Positions 50,582 to 61,700 of a stretch of DNA of 64,000 bases are shown here, piece by piece. A program made the position numbers and the translations under genes. The stretch comes from Paraherbaspirillum soli (GTDB lineage: Bacteria > Pseudomonadota > Gammaproteobacteria > Burkholderiales > Burkholderiaceae_D). The notes under the pieces were generated by a model. It was not told the DNA's origin. It saw nothing but the letters and a program-made list of their open reading frames with translations, and made no database searches. The stretch's first letter is position 1, and each line of letters starts with the position of its first letter. The stretch lies in the NCBI RefSeq assembly GCF_042654985.1, contig NZ_JBHSMT010000012.1:62001-126000 (forward strand), given 5' to 3'.

Positions 50582-50658
50582 TGGCGGAGTGGACGGGACT
50601 CGAACCCGCGACCCCCGGCGTGACAGGCCGGTATTCTAACCAGCTGAACTACCACTCC
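50582..50658 (-). tRNA. tRNA-Asp (GUC)
   Basis: On the minus strand the acceptor GGAGTGG pairs with CCACTCC, followed by discriminator G and an encoded CCA. The D-loop (AGCTGGTTAGA), anticodon loop CTGTCAC with GTC, and T-loop GGTTCGAGTCC are normal. Length 77 nt. It lies 58 bp downstream of tRNA-Val, probably in the same transcript. Confidence 0.97.
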
Positions 50659-50716
50659 TAAAACTGCTATTGCAAACGCCTTACAGCGCGATCGCAAATT
50701 TTCATGCTTGACTGCC

Positions 50717-50792
50717 TGGTGGGTGCTGAGAGGCTCGAACTCCCGACCTACGCCTTGTAAGGGCGCCGCTCTACCAACTGAGCTAAGCACCC
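50717..50792 (-). tRNA. tRNA-Val (UAC)
   Basis: On the minus strand the acceptor GGGTGCT pairs with AGCACCC, then discriminator A and an encoded CCA. The anticodon loop CTTACAA has TAC. The D-loop AGTTGGTAGA and T-loop AGTTCGAGCCT are normal. Length 76 nt, located between hupB and tRNA-Asp. Confidence 0.97.
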
Positions 50793-50852
50793 CGTATCGC
50801 TTCTATTCAAACAGTACCTGATACAAAACGCGAGGATAAGAACAGTCAAACA

Positions 50853-50874
50853 TTGGCGTTTGTCACCACGCCAA
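50853..50874 (-). terminator. Possible hupB terminator
   Basis: TTGGCGT and ACGCCAA form a 7-bp stem with an 8-nt loop, just after the hupB stop on the minus strand. Only a short T-rich tail (ATGTTT) follows, so some read-through into the tRNA genes is possible. Confidence 0.5.
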
Positions 50875-50879
50875 AAGCA

Positions 50880-51152
50880 TTAGTTTACAGCATCTTTCAA
50901 AGCTTTACCAGGTTTAAATTTAGGAACTTTGGCAGCTTTGATTTTAATTGCTTCGCCTGTACGTGGATTACGGCCTGTCCGTGCGGCACGCTTACCAACA
51001 GAGAATGTGCCGAAGCCGACCAGCGTCACGGAGCCATTCTTTTTCAGCGTGGTTTTAACTGCAGCGATCACTGCATCCAGCGCACGTGTCGAAGCAGCTT
51101 TGGAAATGTCTGCTGATTTGGCAATGTGATCGATTAATTCGGTTTTGTTCAC
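50880..51152 (-). CDS. hupB: DNA-binding protein HU (beta type)
   Basis: Product of 90 residues, full length for HU. It starts [20 protein letters not shown]. The DNA-binding arm region carries [22 protein letters not shown], and the protein ends with [20 protein letters not shown] bends and compacts DNA as a dimer. Gene order lon-hupB-tRNAs-ppiD is conserved. The 270 bp up to lon probably contain its own promoter. Confidence 0.97.
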   Translation of the reverse strand: MNKTELIDHIAKSADISKAASTRALDAVIAAVKTTLKKNGSVTLVGFGTFSVGKRAARTGRNPRTGEAIKIKAAKVPKFKPGKALKDAVN

Positions 51153-51357
51153 TTAGGGCCCCTCACAAAGATTGAAATTCGAGATGATATTTTTTACCTA
51201 CATTTTTGCGGACATCATCGCAGAGAATGCAGAAAAAAATCCGCAGCCCGTATTAAACAAGTCGCAAAGCCTTGTGTCAAGCGGTTTGCGGAGCATCCGC
51301 ACCAGTTCAAGCCGATTTAACAAACTAAAATATTCAAACTCAAATTCCTTCGCGCAT

Positions 51358-51384
51358 AAAAAAAGCGCCCTTGCGAGCGCTTCT
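51358..51384 (-). terminator. lon terminator
   Basis: On the minus strand AAGCGC-TCGCAAGG-GCGCTT is followed by a run of T. It lies 39 bp after the lon stop. Confidence 0.85.
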
Positions 51385-51422
51385 TTCATGGGCAGAAATT
51401 TGACCAAGCCACGCAAGCTCTT

Positions 51423-53834
51423 TTAATGCTTGACCACGCTAGGATCCGATTTCTCGCTGCTCTTGGTAACCGCGGTATCGACCACTGCCTCTTCGTCGGT
51501 CAAAGCCACCGGCTGCCGCTCCAAGGCGAGCTCAAGCACCTTGTCGATCCAGCGCACCGGTACGATTTCCAGCTTGTTCTTGACGTTGTCCGGGATCTCG
51601 GCCAGGTCCTTCACATTCTGCTCGGGGATCAATACCATCTTGATCCCTCCGCGATGTGCCGCCAACAGCTTTTCTTTCAGGCCGCCGATCGGCAACACCT
51701 CTCCACGCAAGGTAATCTCGCCCGTCATCGCAACATCGGCCCGCACCGGAATCCCGGTAAAAATCGAGACCAATGCGGTTGTCATCGCGATCCCTGCCGA
51801 TGGTCCGTCTTTCGGCGTTGCACCTTCAGGCACGTGGATGTGAATGTCGCTCTTCTCGAACACTTCACTCTTGATGCCGAGCTTCTTCGCGCGACTGCGC
51901 ATCACGGTGCGCGCCGCCTCAATCGACTCTTTCATCACGTCGCCCAATGTACCGGTGCGAATGATCGCGCCTTTGCCGGGCATAGTCATGGCTTCAATTG
52001 TCAGCAAGTCGCCGCCGACTTCCGTCCACGCCAAGCCGACCACCTGGCCGATTTGGTTTTCTTTTTCGGCGATGCCGTAATCGAAACGTCGAACGCCGAG
52101 GAATTTGTCGATGTTCTTGGAGGTCACCGCAACTTTTTTCTCCTGCTTTTTCAGCAGCAACAGCTTTACCACCTTACGGCAAATCTTGGAAATTTCACGT
52201 TCGAGAGAACGCACTCCAGCTTCCCGTGTGTAGTAACGAATGATGTCGCGGATCGCACCCTCGGCAATGCTGATTTCCTCTGCTTTCAGACCGTTGTTTT
52301 TGACTTGTTTAGGCAGCAGATAGCGTTGCGCGATATTCGTCTTTTCGTCCTCCGTGTAACCCGACAGTCGGATTACCTCCATCCGATCCAGCAAAGCCGG
52401 CGGGATGTTAAATGAGTTCGAGGTTGCGACAAACATCACATCCGACAAGTCGAAATCGACTTCGATGTAGTGGTCCGAAAACGTATGGTTCTGCTCTGGA
52501 TCAAGCACCTCAAGCAAAGCGGAAGACGGATCGCCTCGGAAATCCATGCCCAGCTTGTCGATCTCGTCGAGCAGGAACAACGGGTTACGCACGCCAACCT
52601 TAGCCAGGCTTTGCAAAATCTTGCCCGGCATCGAGCCGATGTAAGTACGACGGTGGCCGCGGATCTCAGCCTCGTCGCGCACGCCGCCCAAAGCCATCCG
52701 CACGAACTTGCGATTGGTGGCGCGGGCGATCGACTGCCCCAGCGAGGTCTTGCCAACACCAGGAGGACCAACGAAGCACAGAATCGGCGCTTTCAGTTTA
52801 TCGACGCGCTGTTGTACGGCGAGATATTCCAGAATGCGTTCCTTGACCTTATCGAGACCGTAATGATCGCCTTCCAGCACCTTCTCGGCATTTCCAAGTT
52901 CATTATTGACCTTGGATTTTTTCTTCCACGGCAAACCAACCAGTGTGTCGATGTAATTTCGCACCACTGTTGCTTCCGCAGACATTGGCGACATAAGCTT
53001 CAGTTTTTTTAGTTCGCTCTGCGCTTTTTCAAACGCTTCCTTCGGCATCTTGGCAGACAGGATTTTCTTTTCCAGCTCATCCAGATCGGCACCTTCTTCG
53101 CCTTCGCCAAGCTCTTTCTGGATCGCTTTGACCTGTTCGTTCAGGTAGTACTCGCGCTGAGACTTTTCCATCTGCCGCTTGACGCGACCGCGGATACGCT
53201 TTTCGACTTGAAGAATATCCAGCTCGCCTTCCAGCTGCCCAAGCAAGTGCTCGTAGCGCTTGGCGATATTGAAGATTTCCAGGATGACCTGCTTTTGCTC
53301 CAGCTTCAGAGGCAAATGTGCAGCGATGGTATCGGCGAGTCGACCCGCGTCATCAATGCCGGACAACGAGGTCAATATTTCCGGTGGAATTTTCTTGTTC
53401 AATTTGACGTATTGGTCAAATTGTTGAACGATTGCGCGACGCATTGCCTCCACTTCCGCCTCATCACCCAGCTCCGAGTCGACCGGAGTCAGGTCTGAGA
53501 CGAAATGCGTGTCCAGTTCGCTGATGTGATGAATACGGGCGCGCTGGGCACCTTCCACCAATACTTTGACGGTACCATCAGGCAATTTCAACATTTGCAA
53601 AATGTTGGCGACGCAGCCGATTTCATAAATATCGTCTGCCGAAGGCTCATCCTTGGCAGCCGCTTTCTGAGCGGCCAGCATGATGCTCTTGCCCTGCTCC
53701 ATCGCAGCTTCGAGCGCCTTGATCGATTTTGGACGCCCGACAAATAAAGGGATCACCATATGCGGGAATACAACCACATCCCGTAACGGCAAAAGCGGCA
53801 ACTGCGTTTGTTCAGTAAATGTAGAAGTCGTCAT
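51423..53834 (-). CDS. lon: ATP-dependent protease Lon
   Basis: Product of 803 residues from ATG 53834 (MTTSTFTEQTQLPLLPLRD); ORF extension upstream to 53849 lacks support. The N-terminal substrate domain (PLLPLRDVVVFPHMVIPLFVG) precedes the AAA+ module with Walker A FVGPPGVGKTSLGQ near 355 and sensor residues. The protease domain has the catalytic Ser in PKDGPSAGIAMTTAL near 678 and Lys in GGLKEKLLAAHRGG near 721. It degrades misfolded and regulatory proteins. It follows clpX after two hairpins and is likely transcribed from its own heat-inducible promoter, which I could not pinpoint. Confidence 0.97.
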   Translation of the reverse strand: MTTSTFTEQTQLPLLPLRDVVVFPHMVIPLFVGRPKSIKALEAAMEQGKSIMLAAQKAAAKDEPSADDIYEIGCVANILQMLKLPDGTVKVLVEGAQRARIHHISELDTHFVSDLTPVDSELGDEAEVEAMRRAIVQQFDQYVKLNKKIPPEILTSLSGIDDAGRLADTIAAHLPLKLEQKQVILEIFNIAKRYEHLLGQLEGELDILQVEKRIRGRVKRQMEKSQREYYLNEQVKAIQKELGEGEEGADLDELEKKILSAKMPKEAFEKAQSELKKLKLMSPMSAEATVVRNYIDTLVGLPWKKKSKVNNELGNAEKVLEGDHYGLDKVKERILEYLAVQQRVDKLKAPILCFVGPPGVGKTSLGQSIARATNRKFVRMALGGVRDEAEIRGHRRTYIGSMPGKILQSLAKVGVRNPLFLLDEIDKLGMDFRGDPSSALLEVLDPEQNHTFSDHYIEVDFDLSDVMFVATSNSFNIPPALLDRMEVIRLSGYTEDEKTNIAQRYLLPKQVKNNGLKAEEISIAEGAIRDIIRYYTREAGVRSLEREISKICRKVVKLLLLKKQEKKVAVTSKNIDKFLGVRRFDYGIAEKENQIGQVVGLAWTEVGGDLLTIEAMTMPGKGAIIRTGTLGDVMKESIEAARTVMRSRAKKLGIKSEVFEKSDIHIHVPEGATPKDGPSAGIAMTTALVSIFTGIPVRADVAMTGEITLRGEVLPIGGLKEKLLAAHRGGIKMVLIPEQNVKDLAEIPDNVKNKLEIVPVRWIDKVLELALERQPVALTDEEAVVDTAVTKSSEKSDPSVVKH

Positions 53835-53937
53835 GACGAGCCTTATCAAAAAAACTTATTAATGATGTTGGCACGAGTGGCCGAAACTCAAGCCCCAGTC
53901 TCAACAATAAATCACTACTTCTATTTGTTATGGCAAA

Positions 53938-53976
53938 TAAAAAAAGCCACACGCGAAGTTACCTTCGGGTGGCTTT
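53938..53976 (-). terminator. Rho-independent terminator between clpX and lon
   Basis: On the minus strand AAAGCCAC, a CGAAG/CTTCG inner stem and GTGGCTTT are followed by a T-run. It ends transcription coming from clpX. Confidence 0.9.
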
Positions 53977-54099
53977 GCGATTGAAGCCAGATGAATTATA
54001 TTTCGGCAAATTGTACTGCGATTGCGCGAAAAGATGGCTTAAAACCTTATTCCCTTCATGTTTTTACAAATCTCTAGAACGCCGTCAAGATCTGTAAAG

Positions 54100-54123
54100 A
54101 GCTGCCATCAGATGATGGCAGCT
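54100..54123 (-). terminator. Hairpin directly after clpX
   Basis: AGCTGCCATC-AGAT-GATGGCAGCT is a perfect 10-bp stem 23 bp after the clpX stop, without a long T-run. It may protect the 3' end or help the stronger terminator further down. Confidence 0.6.
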
Positions 54124-54146
54124 GGCAAAACATCAATTAACTCCAG

Positions 54147-55415
54147 TTACTTCGCGCCGGACACCTTCGGTTGCTCATGATAGATCAACAATGGTTTCGC
54201 ACCGCTCGTGACCGTATTTTCATCAACCACCACCTTGGCGACATTTTGCTGACTTGGCAGGTCATACATCACGTCAAGCAGCACATGCTCCAGGATCGAT
54301 CGCAAACCACGCGCACCGGTCTTGCGCGCCAGCGCTTTCTTGGCGATGGCATGGAGCGCAGCTGGTCGGATTTCAAGCTCGGCCCCCTCCATCTGCAGCA
54401 GCTTGGAGTATTGCTTAACAAGCGCATTCTTCGGTTCAATCAAAATCTCGATCAATGCAGCCTCGTTCAACTCCGTCAAGGTAGCAATCACCGGCAGGCG
54501 GCCGACCAGCTCTGGGATCAATCCGAAACGGGTTAAGTCCTCTGGCTCCGCGTCCAGCAGCACTTCGCTTGAGGTGCGCTCGCTCTGGCTCTTAACATTT
54601 GCCGAAAAGCCGATCCCGCTTTTTTCCGAGCGTTCTGAAATGATCTTGGCAAGACCATCGAAAGCGCCGCCGCAAATGAACAGGATATTGGTGGTGTCAA
54701 TCTGCACGAAATCCTGATTCGGGTGCTTGCGCCCGCCTTGCGGCGGCACCGAAGCCATGGTGCCTTCGACCAGTTTCAACAGCGCTTGCTGCACGCCCTC
54801 ACCTGACACATCGCGGGTAATCGACGGATTATCCGACTTGCGCGAGATCTTATCGATCTCATCAATGTAGACAATACCTTTTTGCGCCTTCTCTACTTCG
54901 TAATTGCAATTTTGCAGCAATTTTTGAATGATGTTTTCGACGTCTTCGCCGACATACCCGGCTTCGGTCAACGTGGTGGCATCGGCGATCACGAACGGCA
55001 CATTCAGCATGCGCGCCAGCGTTTGCGCCAGTAAGGTCTTGCCTGATCCGGTTGGACCGATCAGCAGGATATTGCTTTTAGCTAGCTCGACGTCATCCTT
55101 CTTGCCAAGGTGCTTGAGGCGCTTATAGTGGTTATAGACCGCCACCGACAAGATCCGCTTGGCAGTTTTTTGCCCGATCACATACTGGTCGAGCAAATCG
55201 CAGATTTCCTGCGGAATCGGCAGTTCCGATTTTTGCCCATCCAGCGTTTCGACATTTGAGGCCTCATCAGTAATGATGTCATTGCAGAGGTCGATGCATT
55301 CATCACAAATGAATACCGACGGACCCGCGATGAGTTTTTTTACCTCGTGCTGGCTTTTGCCACAAAAGGAGCAATAAAGCAGTTTTTCGCCGCTGGAAGA
55401 TTTTTTATCAGGCAT
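54147..55415 (-). CDS. clpX: ClpXP protease ATPase subunit ClpX
   Basis: Product of 422 residues. The N-terminal zinc-binding domain is CSFCGKSQ plus CDECIDLC (residues 15-43). AAA+ motifs: Walker [16 protein letters not shown] near 119, pore loop GYVGED near 154, Walker [11 protein letters not shown] near 185, and sensor-1 and Arg-finger regions after that. It unfolds substrates for ClpP. It lies downstream of clpP on the same strand (gap about 215 bp with a terminator), the usual tig-clpP-clpX-lon order. Confidence 0.97.
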   Translation of the reverse strand: MPDKKSSSGEKLLYCSFCGKSQHEVKKLIAGPSVFICDECIDLCNDIITDEASNVETLDGQKSELPIPQEICDLLDQYVIGQKTAKRILSVAVYNHYKRLKHLGKKDDVELAKSNILLIGPTGSGKTLLAQTLARMLNVPFVIADATTLTEAGYVGEDVENIIQKLLQNCNYEVEKAQKGIVYIDEIDKISRKSDNPSITRDVSGEGVQQALLKLVEGTMASVPPQGGRKHPNQDFVQIDTTNILFICGGAFDGLAKIISERSEKSGIGFSANVKSQSERTSSEVLLDAEPEDLTRFGLIPELVGRLPVIATLTELNEAALIEILIEPKNALVKQYSKLLQMEGAELEIRPAALHAIAKKALARKTGARGLRSILEHVLLDVMYDLPSQQNVAKVVVDENTVTSGAKPLLIYHEQPKVSGAK

Positions 55416-55581
55416 AGAGACACTGTTTAAGTAAGAGTACGTTTGGCATTGATTTGATATTACCTGCGAAAAGCAAATTCGTCACGACACCAGCCAACAA
55501 AAGCGCTTCGGACAACTGTCTTTGAGGCACATTGCCGTATCGATTGTAGCCACGCAAGAACATCTAGAACCGGTTTGAAAA

Positions 55582-55617
55582 GCAAAACGCCCGAACCTTC
55601 GGGTCCGGGCGTTTTGC
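55582..55617 (-). terminator. clpP terminator
   Basis: GCAAAACGCCCG (55582-55593) and CGGGCGTTTTGC (55606-55617) form a 12-bp stem with T-rich flank on the minus strand, 15 bp after the clpP stop. The loop contains a further CCTTCGGG hairpin. Confidence 0.85.
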
Positions 55618-55631
55618 GCGATACATACCAA

Positions 55632-56258
55632 TCAAGAGCGTGTCGCCAGAACCTTATCAATCAGACCGTATTCCACCGCTGCGTGCGCAGACATGAAATT
55701 ATCGCGATCGGTATCCTTGCTGATCTGGTCAACGGTTCTGCCGGTTTTTTCCGCCAGAATACCGTTCAGACGCTCGCGCAGATACAAAATCTCACGCGCC
55801 TGGATTTCGATATCCGAAGCTTGCCCTTGTGCACCGCCTAGCGGTTGATGAATCATGATGCGCGAGTTTGGCAGTGAAAAGCGCTTGCCCTTGGCGCCTG
55901 CAGCCAACAAGAACGCGCCCATCGATGCAGCCATGCCCGTGCACAGCGTCGACACGTCCGGCTTGATGAACTGCATCGTATCGTAAATCGCCATACCGGC
56001 AGAGACCGATCCGCCGGGAGAGTTGATATACAGGGAGATATCCTTCTCAGGATTTTCGCTTTCGAGAAACAGCAATTGCGCGACCACCAGATTGGCAGTC
56101 TGGTCATTGACCGGACCGACCAGGAAGATCACACGCTCGCGTAACAAGCGCGAATAAATATCGTACGAACGCTCGCCGCGACCACTTTGTTCGATCACGA
56201 TCGGCACCATTCCGAGCATGTCAGTATCGAGTGCCGAATTACGATTAAAGCCTGTCAT
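55632..56258 (-). CDS. clpP: ATP-dependent Clp protease proteolytic subunit ClpP
   Basis: Product of 208 residues, the usual ClpP length. Catalytic triad: Ser in [13 protein letters not shown] near 108, His in IMIHQPLGG near 133, Asp in [12 protein letters not shown] near 182. The N-terminal [21 protein letters not shown] is the typical propeptide junction. It forms a double heptamer and works with ClpX. It follows tig on the same strand, separated by about 125 bp that hold a palindromic repeat. Confidence 0.97.
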   Translation of the reverse strand: MTGFNRNSALDTDMLGMVPIVIEQSGRGERSYDIYSRLLRERVIFLVGPVNDQTANLVVAQLLFLESENPEKDISLYINSPGGSVSAGMAIYDTMQFIKPDVSTLCTGMAASMGAFLLAAGAKGKRFSLPNSRIMIHQPLGGAQGQASDIEIQAREILYLRERLNGILAEKTGRTVDQISKDTDRDNFMSAHAAVEYGLIDKVLATRS

Positions 56259-56300
56259 ATTTTTCCTTATGGAGAGCGCTCAAAACCTGATTGACGCTGC

Positions 56301-56371
56301 CACCTATAAAACCTGTTGCGTCACCCAAGCTCATCACGAGCTTGGGTCGCTTGCTACGATTCTTATAGGTG
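56301..56371. repeat. 71-bp relative of the palindromic intergenic repeat family
   Basis: The outer arms CACCTATAA and TTATAGGTG and inner arms ACCCAAGCTC and GAGCTTGGGT pair. Between them lie GTTGCG and CGCTTGCTACGATT, which match the GTAGCGAGCGGCCCAA part of copies 1 and 2. It is located between tig and clpP. Confidence 0.65.
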
Positions 56372-56382
56372 TTCCAGGACAA

Positions 56383-57735
56383 TTAAGCCTGTTGCCCGTT
56401 GTTGCTCATCAATTCATCAAACGCTACCGATTTCTCGGTGACCTTTGATTTGCCCAGCACGTAGTTAACGACGTTTTCTTCCAAAACAAGGGCTTCGACT
56501 TCGGACAAACGACGGCGATCGCTGAAATAATATTTCAATACTTGTTGCGGATCTTCGTAGCTTTGAGCGAAGTCTTCAACCTGCGCCTTCACCTGTTCCG
56601 GTGTCGCTTGCAGTTTGTTTTCCTTGACCACTTCGGCCAGGATCAATCCCAGGCGAACGCGACGCTCGGCTTGCGCTGTGAACAGTTCTGGAGGGAATGG
56701 CATGTCGTTGACGTTCATGCCGCGTTGCGCCATATCCTGACGGGTCATTTCGACCAGGCGTTGCACGTCTTGCTCGACCAATGATTTTGGCACGTCCAGA
56801 TCGCTTACCTTGATCAACGCGTCCATCACGCTATCTTTGTTCTTGGCCTTGACGCGGGAACCCACTTCGCGCTCCAGGTTGAGTTTGATGTCGGCGCGCA
56901 TTTTTACCAGATCACCGTCTTCGATGCCCAGTGTTTTAGCGAACTCAGCGTCAACTTCAGGCAGGTGCGCCCACTCCAATTTCTTCAGAGTAATCGTGAA
57001 TTCGGCAGTTTTGCCGGCAACATCCTTGCCGTGATAGTCAGTAGGGAATGCCAGATCAAAGGTCTTGGCTTCGCCGACTTTGAGTCCGATCGTAGCGCTT
57101 TCGAATTCTGGCAGCATGCGGCCTTCGCCCAGTACGTATGCGTAGTCGTCAGCTTTGCCACCCTGGAATTCGACGCCGTCGATCTTGCCGACGAAATCGA
57201 CTGTAACGCGGTCGCCGTTTTGAGCCGACAGATCGCTGCCGCCATCGCCATGCGCGCCCTGCTCGCCTTTAACGTGATAGTGCACACGTTGCTTGCGCAG
57301 GATGTCGATGGTCTTGTCGATTTCAGCGTCGCTGACTTCCGCTTTGGTTTTTTCGACTTCTACGCCAGCCAGATCACCGATCTTGACTTCAGGATAGACT
57401 TCGAAAGTCGCATCAAATGCGAGTGTGCCCTCAGCCACGCCTTCGCTGGTCTTGGGCTCGATCTTTGGAAAACCGGCAACGCGCAGATTGTTTTCATTGG
57501 CGGCATTGTTGAATGCGCTGCCAACTTTGTCGTTCAGCACTTCGGTTTCCACTTGATATCCATATTGTGCAGCGACCATTTTCATCGGCACTTTACCTGG
57601 GCGGAAGCCAGGAGCCTTAGCCGTGCGAGCGCGAACTTTCAAGCGCTTTTCGACTTCAGTCTGCACTTCGCTCAATGCGATGGTGAGGGTAATACGGCGT
57701 TCAAGTTTATCCAGAGTTTCGACTGCAGTTGCCAT
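56383..57735 (-). CDS. tig: Trigger factor
   Basis: Product of 450 residues from ATG 57735 ([14 protein letters not shown]); upstream codons in the same frame are spurious. The ribosome-binding domain has [16 protein letters not shown] near 40, including the conserved GFRxGKxP signature. The FKBP-like isomerase domain covers about 160-245 ([20 protein letters not shown]), and the C-terminal chaperone domain follows. It binds nascent chains at the ribosome exit. It starts the tig-clpP-clpX-lon series on the minus strand. Confidence 0.97.
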   Translation of the reverse strand: MATAVETLDKLERRITLTIALSEVQTEVEKRLKVRARTAKAPGFRPGKVPMKMVAAQYGYQVETEVLNDKVGSAFNNAANENNLRVAGFPKIEPKTSEGVAEGTLAFDATFEVYPEVKIGDLAGVEVEKTKAEVSDAEIDKTIDILRKQRVHYHVKGEQGAHGDGGSDLSAQNGDRVTVDFVGKIDGVEFQGGKADDYAYVLGEGRMLPEFESATIGLKVGEAKTFDLAFPTDYHGKDVAGKTAEFTITLKKLEWAHLPEVDAEFAKTLGIEDGDLVKMRADIKLNLEREVGSRVKAKNKDSVMDALIKVSDLDVPKSLVEQDVQRLVEMTRQDMAQRGMNVNDMPFPPELFTAQAERRVRLGLILAEVVKENKLQATPEQVKAQVEDFAQSYEDPQQVLKYYFSDRRRLSEVEALVLEENVVNYVLGKSKVTEKSVAFDELMSNNGQQA

Positions 57736-57940
57736 GTGAATCGTCCAAAAATAAAAAATTCTGTGGAGCGACCAGAGGTGATCAAGCCGCCTGAGAATCC
57801 CGGAACTCCGGATTCCCTGTTGACCAGAGCGGCGGATTATCGCCGCTTTCATCCCATCTCTGTCGCGCTAAAGTCCGTTATTCTATACGTAAATTTGGTT
57901 GTTGCGCCAAAACCAGCAATACCGCCCCGGCAATACCTGC

Positions 57941-58432
57941 TTATTTGACAGGAATCGGGCTATTTGCCGGTACCGGCACCGCTGTAACGCTGTTTTGCGG
58001 GCTGCCGTCAACCAACTTATCGGAGTAAGTCAGGTAGATAAGCGTATTGCGCTTCGGGTCGATCACGCGAACGATATGCAGGCGCTTGAACAGCACCGAC
58101 ATCCGCTCTGTAAATACATCTTCCTGCAATGGCAGTTTGCCCGTGAATTGCACCGTAGCCGCAACCTGGCGACAGGCAATCGATGCCTCGGCACGATCTT
58201 CGGCCAAACCAACCGTGCCCTTGACGCCGCCGGTACGCGCTCTCGATACATAGCAGGTAACGCCCTGCACCTTGGGATCGTCATAAGCCTCAACCACGAC
58301 CCTATCATTGCGCCCGATCCAGCGGAATGCCGTGCTTACCTCGCCAATCTGCTCAGACGCCGCCTGCACGACACCGGACGCGACGGCGCTAAGTCCGAGC
58401 AACGTTATCAGAACCAAAGATTTTGCACGCAT
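57941..58432 (-). CDS. creA: CreA family protein, exported
   Basis: Product of 163 residues from ATG 58432 (MRAKSLVLITLLGLSAVASG). A signal peptide ends VVQAA. The mature part has the CreA segments FRWIGRNDRVVVEAYDDPKV, GVTCYVSRARTGGVKGTVGLAEDRAEASIACRQV (two Cys that may form a disulfide) and YLTYSDKLVDGSPQNSVTAVPV. The function of the family is unknown. An in-frame ATG at 58471 has GGAGG at good distance, but that GGAGG is the stem of the tRNA-Leu terminator and the extra residues spoil the signal peptide, so I reject it. Confidence 0.9.
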   Translation of the reverse strand: MRAKSLVLITLLGLSAVASGVVQAASEQIGEVSTAFRWIGRNDRVVVEAYDDPKVQGVTCYVSRARTGGVKGTVGLAEDRAEASIACRQVAATVQFTGKLPLQEDVFTERMSVLFKRLHIVRVIDPKRNTLIYLTYSDKLVDGSPQNSVTAVPVPANSPIPVK

Positions 58433-58471
58433 AGCTCCCCCGACAGAAAAGTCAAAAAATGCTCCAGGCAT

Positions 58472-58495
58472 AAAAAAACCCTCCTGAGAGGGTTT
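58472..58495 (-). terminator. tRNA-Leu terminator
   Basis: On the minus strand AAACCCTC-TCAG-GAGGGTTT is followed by T residues. It lies about 40 bp after the tRNA-Leu 3' end and separates it from creA. Confidence 0.9.
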
Positions 58496-58535
58496 CTACA
58501 TTTCCAGCCAGCCGGACAATATTTACCGACAAGCC

Positions 58536-58622
58536 TGGTGCGACCGAGAGGACTCGAACCTCCACAAGATTGCTCTCGACAGGACCTAAACCTGTTGCGT
58601 CTACCAATTTCGCCACGGTCGC
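58536..58622 (-). tRNA. tRNA-Leu (UAG)
   Basis: On the minus strand the acceptor GCGACCG pairs with CGGTCGC, then discriminator A and an encoded CCA. The anticodon loop TTTAGGT has TAG between ACAGG and CCTGT. A long variable arm (CGAGAGCAATCTTGTG) marks a class II tRNA. Length 87 nt. Confidence 0.97.
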
Positions 58623-58736
58623 ATTTGAATCAATCGGTCTACGCGATTGAACAGCCGGCTATTCTACTTCAAGCTTTGAAATATGGCGAGAGGGGAACCA
58701 CCCACTTTCGCCATATTTTTATGGTGGAAATATTCG

Positions 58737-61700
58737 CTAGCCCGGCTTCCTGACCCGGAACCAGGCTGCATATAAAGCCGGCAGGAATAGCAGGGTCAAG
58801 CCGGTGGCAACGATCAGGCCACCCATGATCGCCACCGCCATCGGCCCCCAAAACACCGAACGCGATAAAGGAATCATAGCCAGCACCGCCGCCGCCGCGG
58901 TCAGCATGATAGGCCGGCAGCGCCGCACAGCCGATTCGACCACGGCATTCCACGGCGCCACACCTGCGGCGATATCGTGCTCGATCTGGTCGATCAAAAT
59001 CACCGAATTGCGAATGATCATGCCGAACAGTGCAATCACCCCGAGTTGCGCGACAAATCCGAATGGCCGCTGCAATATCAGCAAGGCCATCGCCGCACCG
59101 GCGATCCCCAGCGGTCCGGTCAGGAACACCAGCAATGCCCGCGAAAAACTATGCAATTGCAGCATCAGCAAAGTGAAGATAATGAAAATCACCAAGGGCA
59201 CATTGGCTGCGATCGAGTCCTGCGCCCGGCCAGCGTCATGCGCGGCGCCGGCGACATCAATGACATAACCAGGCGGCAATTGCGCGCGGATTTTGTCCAG
59301 TTGCGGATTGATCTGAGCCGTCACCGTCGGCCCCTGCACACCATCCACCACATCGGCCTGAACCGTGATCGCCCAGTTGCGCCACTCGCGCCAGGCCACC
59401 CCCGGCTCCCACACCAATTTAACGCTGGCGATTTGCGCCAGCGGCACCGACTTGCCGCTGGCCGTCGGCACATTGGCTTGATTGAGCGCATCCATCGTCG
59501 ACCGCTCATCGGACGGCTGCCTTACAACGATGTCGATCAGGCGGTCATGTTCGCGATATTGGCCGATCGTGCTACCAGTCAACAGTGTGTTGACCGTCTG
59601 CATCACGGTTTGCGAACCGATCCCTAGAGCACGCAATTTATCTTGATCGAGATCCACCCGCAGCACCTTGACCGACTCATTCCAGTTGTCATTGAGGCCG
59701 ACGATGTTGCGATTGCCATTCATTACCTCTTTCACCTGATCGGCGATGGCCCTGACCTTGAGCGCATCGGTGCCGCTGACGCGGAACTGCACCGCATAGG
59801 GCACCGGCGGACCGCTTTGCAGCAATTTCACGCGTCCGCGCACTTCGGGGAAATCATGCTTGAAGACATCTTCGATTTTCAGCCGCAATTTGTCGCGCGA
59901 TGCCAGATCTTTGGCCAGCACCACCATTTGCGCAAGATTAGTCTGCGGAAAAATCTGATCCAGAGGCAGATAGAAACGCGGACTGCCGGTGCCGATGTAA
60001 CTGGTGACGCTTTCCAAGCCATCCTGACGCCGGATGAAAGCCTCGAATTTTTTTGCCTGCGCCTCGGTAGCGCTGAAAGACGAACCTTCCGGCAGCCATA
60101 ATTCGACCATCAATTCCGTCCGACTGGAATCCGGGAAAAATTGCTGCTCGATAAACTTGAAGCCGAACAGGCCCAGGCCAAACGCCGCCAGCGTCAGCAA
60201 AATCGTGGTCTTGCGCCATTCGACGCACCAGTTGACTGTCCTTCTGACGCGGGTATAGAACGGCGTATCGAACAGCTCATGATGACCATCGGCGCCGGCG
60301 GCCGGCTTCACTTTCAACAACAAATAACCGAGGTAAGGCGTAAACAGCACCGCCGCCAGCCAGGAAATCAGCAAGGCCAGCGCATTCACCGAAAATATTG
60401 AAAAGGTATATTCGCCAGCCGCCGATTTAGCCAGGCCGATCGGCAAAAATCCGGCGGCCGTAATCAAGGTGCCGGTCAACATCGGCATCGCGGTCGAGGT
60501 ATAGGCGAAGGTCGCCGCTTCCAACCGCGACAACCCCTCTTCCATCTTGCGCACCATCATTTCGACCGCGATGATGGCGTCATCCACCAGCAAACCGAGC
60601 GCGATGATCAACGCACCCAACGATATTTTGTGCAAGTCGATGTTGAAAATCCGCATACACAAAAAAGTCACGGCCAGCACCAGCGGAATCGTCAACGCCA
60701 CCACCAAGCCGGGGCGCACATCGACGCGGAACGGTTTGGTGTGCAAGCCAAGCGAAAAAAAGCTGACCGCCAGTACGATCAGCACGGCTTCGATCAATGT
60801 TTTGATGAATTCATTGACCGATTCCGCAACCACCTTCGGCTGGTTGGATACCCGCTCCAGCTCTATCCCCACCGGCAATTTGGCCTTGATTGCGGCCACC
60901 ACCTTCTCCATCTCCTTGCCCAGCGTGATGATGTCGCCGCCTTTCGCCATTGAGACACCCAAGCCGATCACTTCCTTACCGTTGAAGTGCATTTTGCTTA
61001 TGGGCGGATCCTGGTATTCGCGCTTGATCACAGCGAAGTCGCCGAGCCGGAAAGTGGTGGCGGCACCCGGCGCACCGGCCCGCAATTGCAGATTTTCCAA
61101 GTCTTTCGGCGATGCCAGTGCCCCGCTGACGCGGATTTGCAGATTGTCACTGGGGGTTGCCAGCAACCCGGTCGATTGCAGCGCATTTTGCGCACTCAAT
61201 TGATTGACGATGTCCTGCAGCGTGATGCCTAGTTGCGAGAATTTTTTCTGCGAAAACTCGATGAATATTTTTTCATCCTGGACGCCGAACATTTCAACCT
61301 TGTCCACCGACGGCACAGTCAGCAATTGCTGACGCACAAAATCGGCGTAATCCTTGACATCGGCATAATTGAAACCATCGCCGGAAATCGCAAAAATCGA
61401 GCCGTAGGTATCGCCGAATTCATCATTAAAAAACGGCCCCAGCACCCCTTGCGGCAAAGTCAGGCGCATGTCGTTGATTTTCTTGCGGACCTGGTACCAG
61501 GCGTCGACCGTGTCTTTTGGCGTTGCGGCCTCTTGCAATTGCAAGATGATCAGCGTCTCGCCCGGCTTGGAATAGCTGCGAATGGTATCGACGTGCGGCG
61601 TTTCCTGAAGCTTTTTCTCCAGCTTGTCGGTGACCTGATCGGCCATCTGCAGTGCTGTGGCGCCCGGCCACTGGGCCGACACCACCATCGCGCGGAAGGT

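Noticed and set aside
55460..55660. Small minus-strand ORF between clpX and clpP
   Set aside because: It overlaps the clpP terminator and has no ribosome site or recognisable protein features.
58433..58471. Longer creA start at 58471 with a good GGAGG
   Set aside because: The GGAGG is the 3' arm of the tRNA-Leu terminator, and the added 13 residues would bury the signal peptide start.
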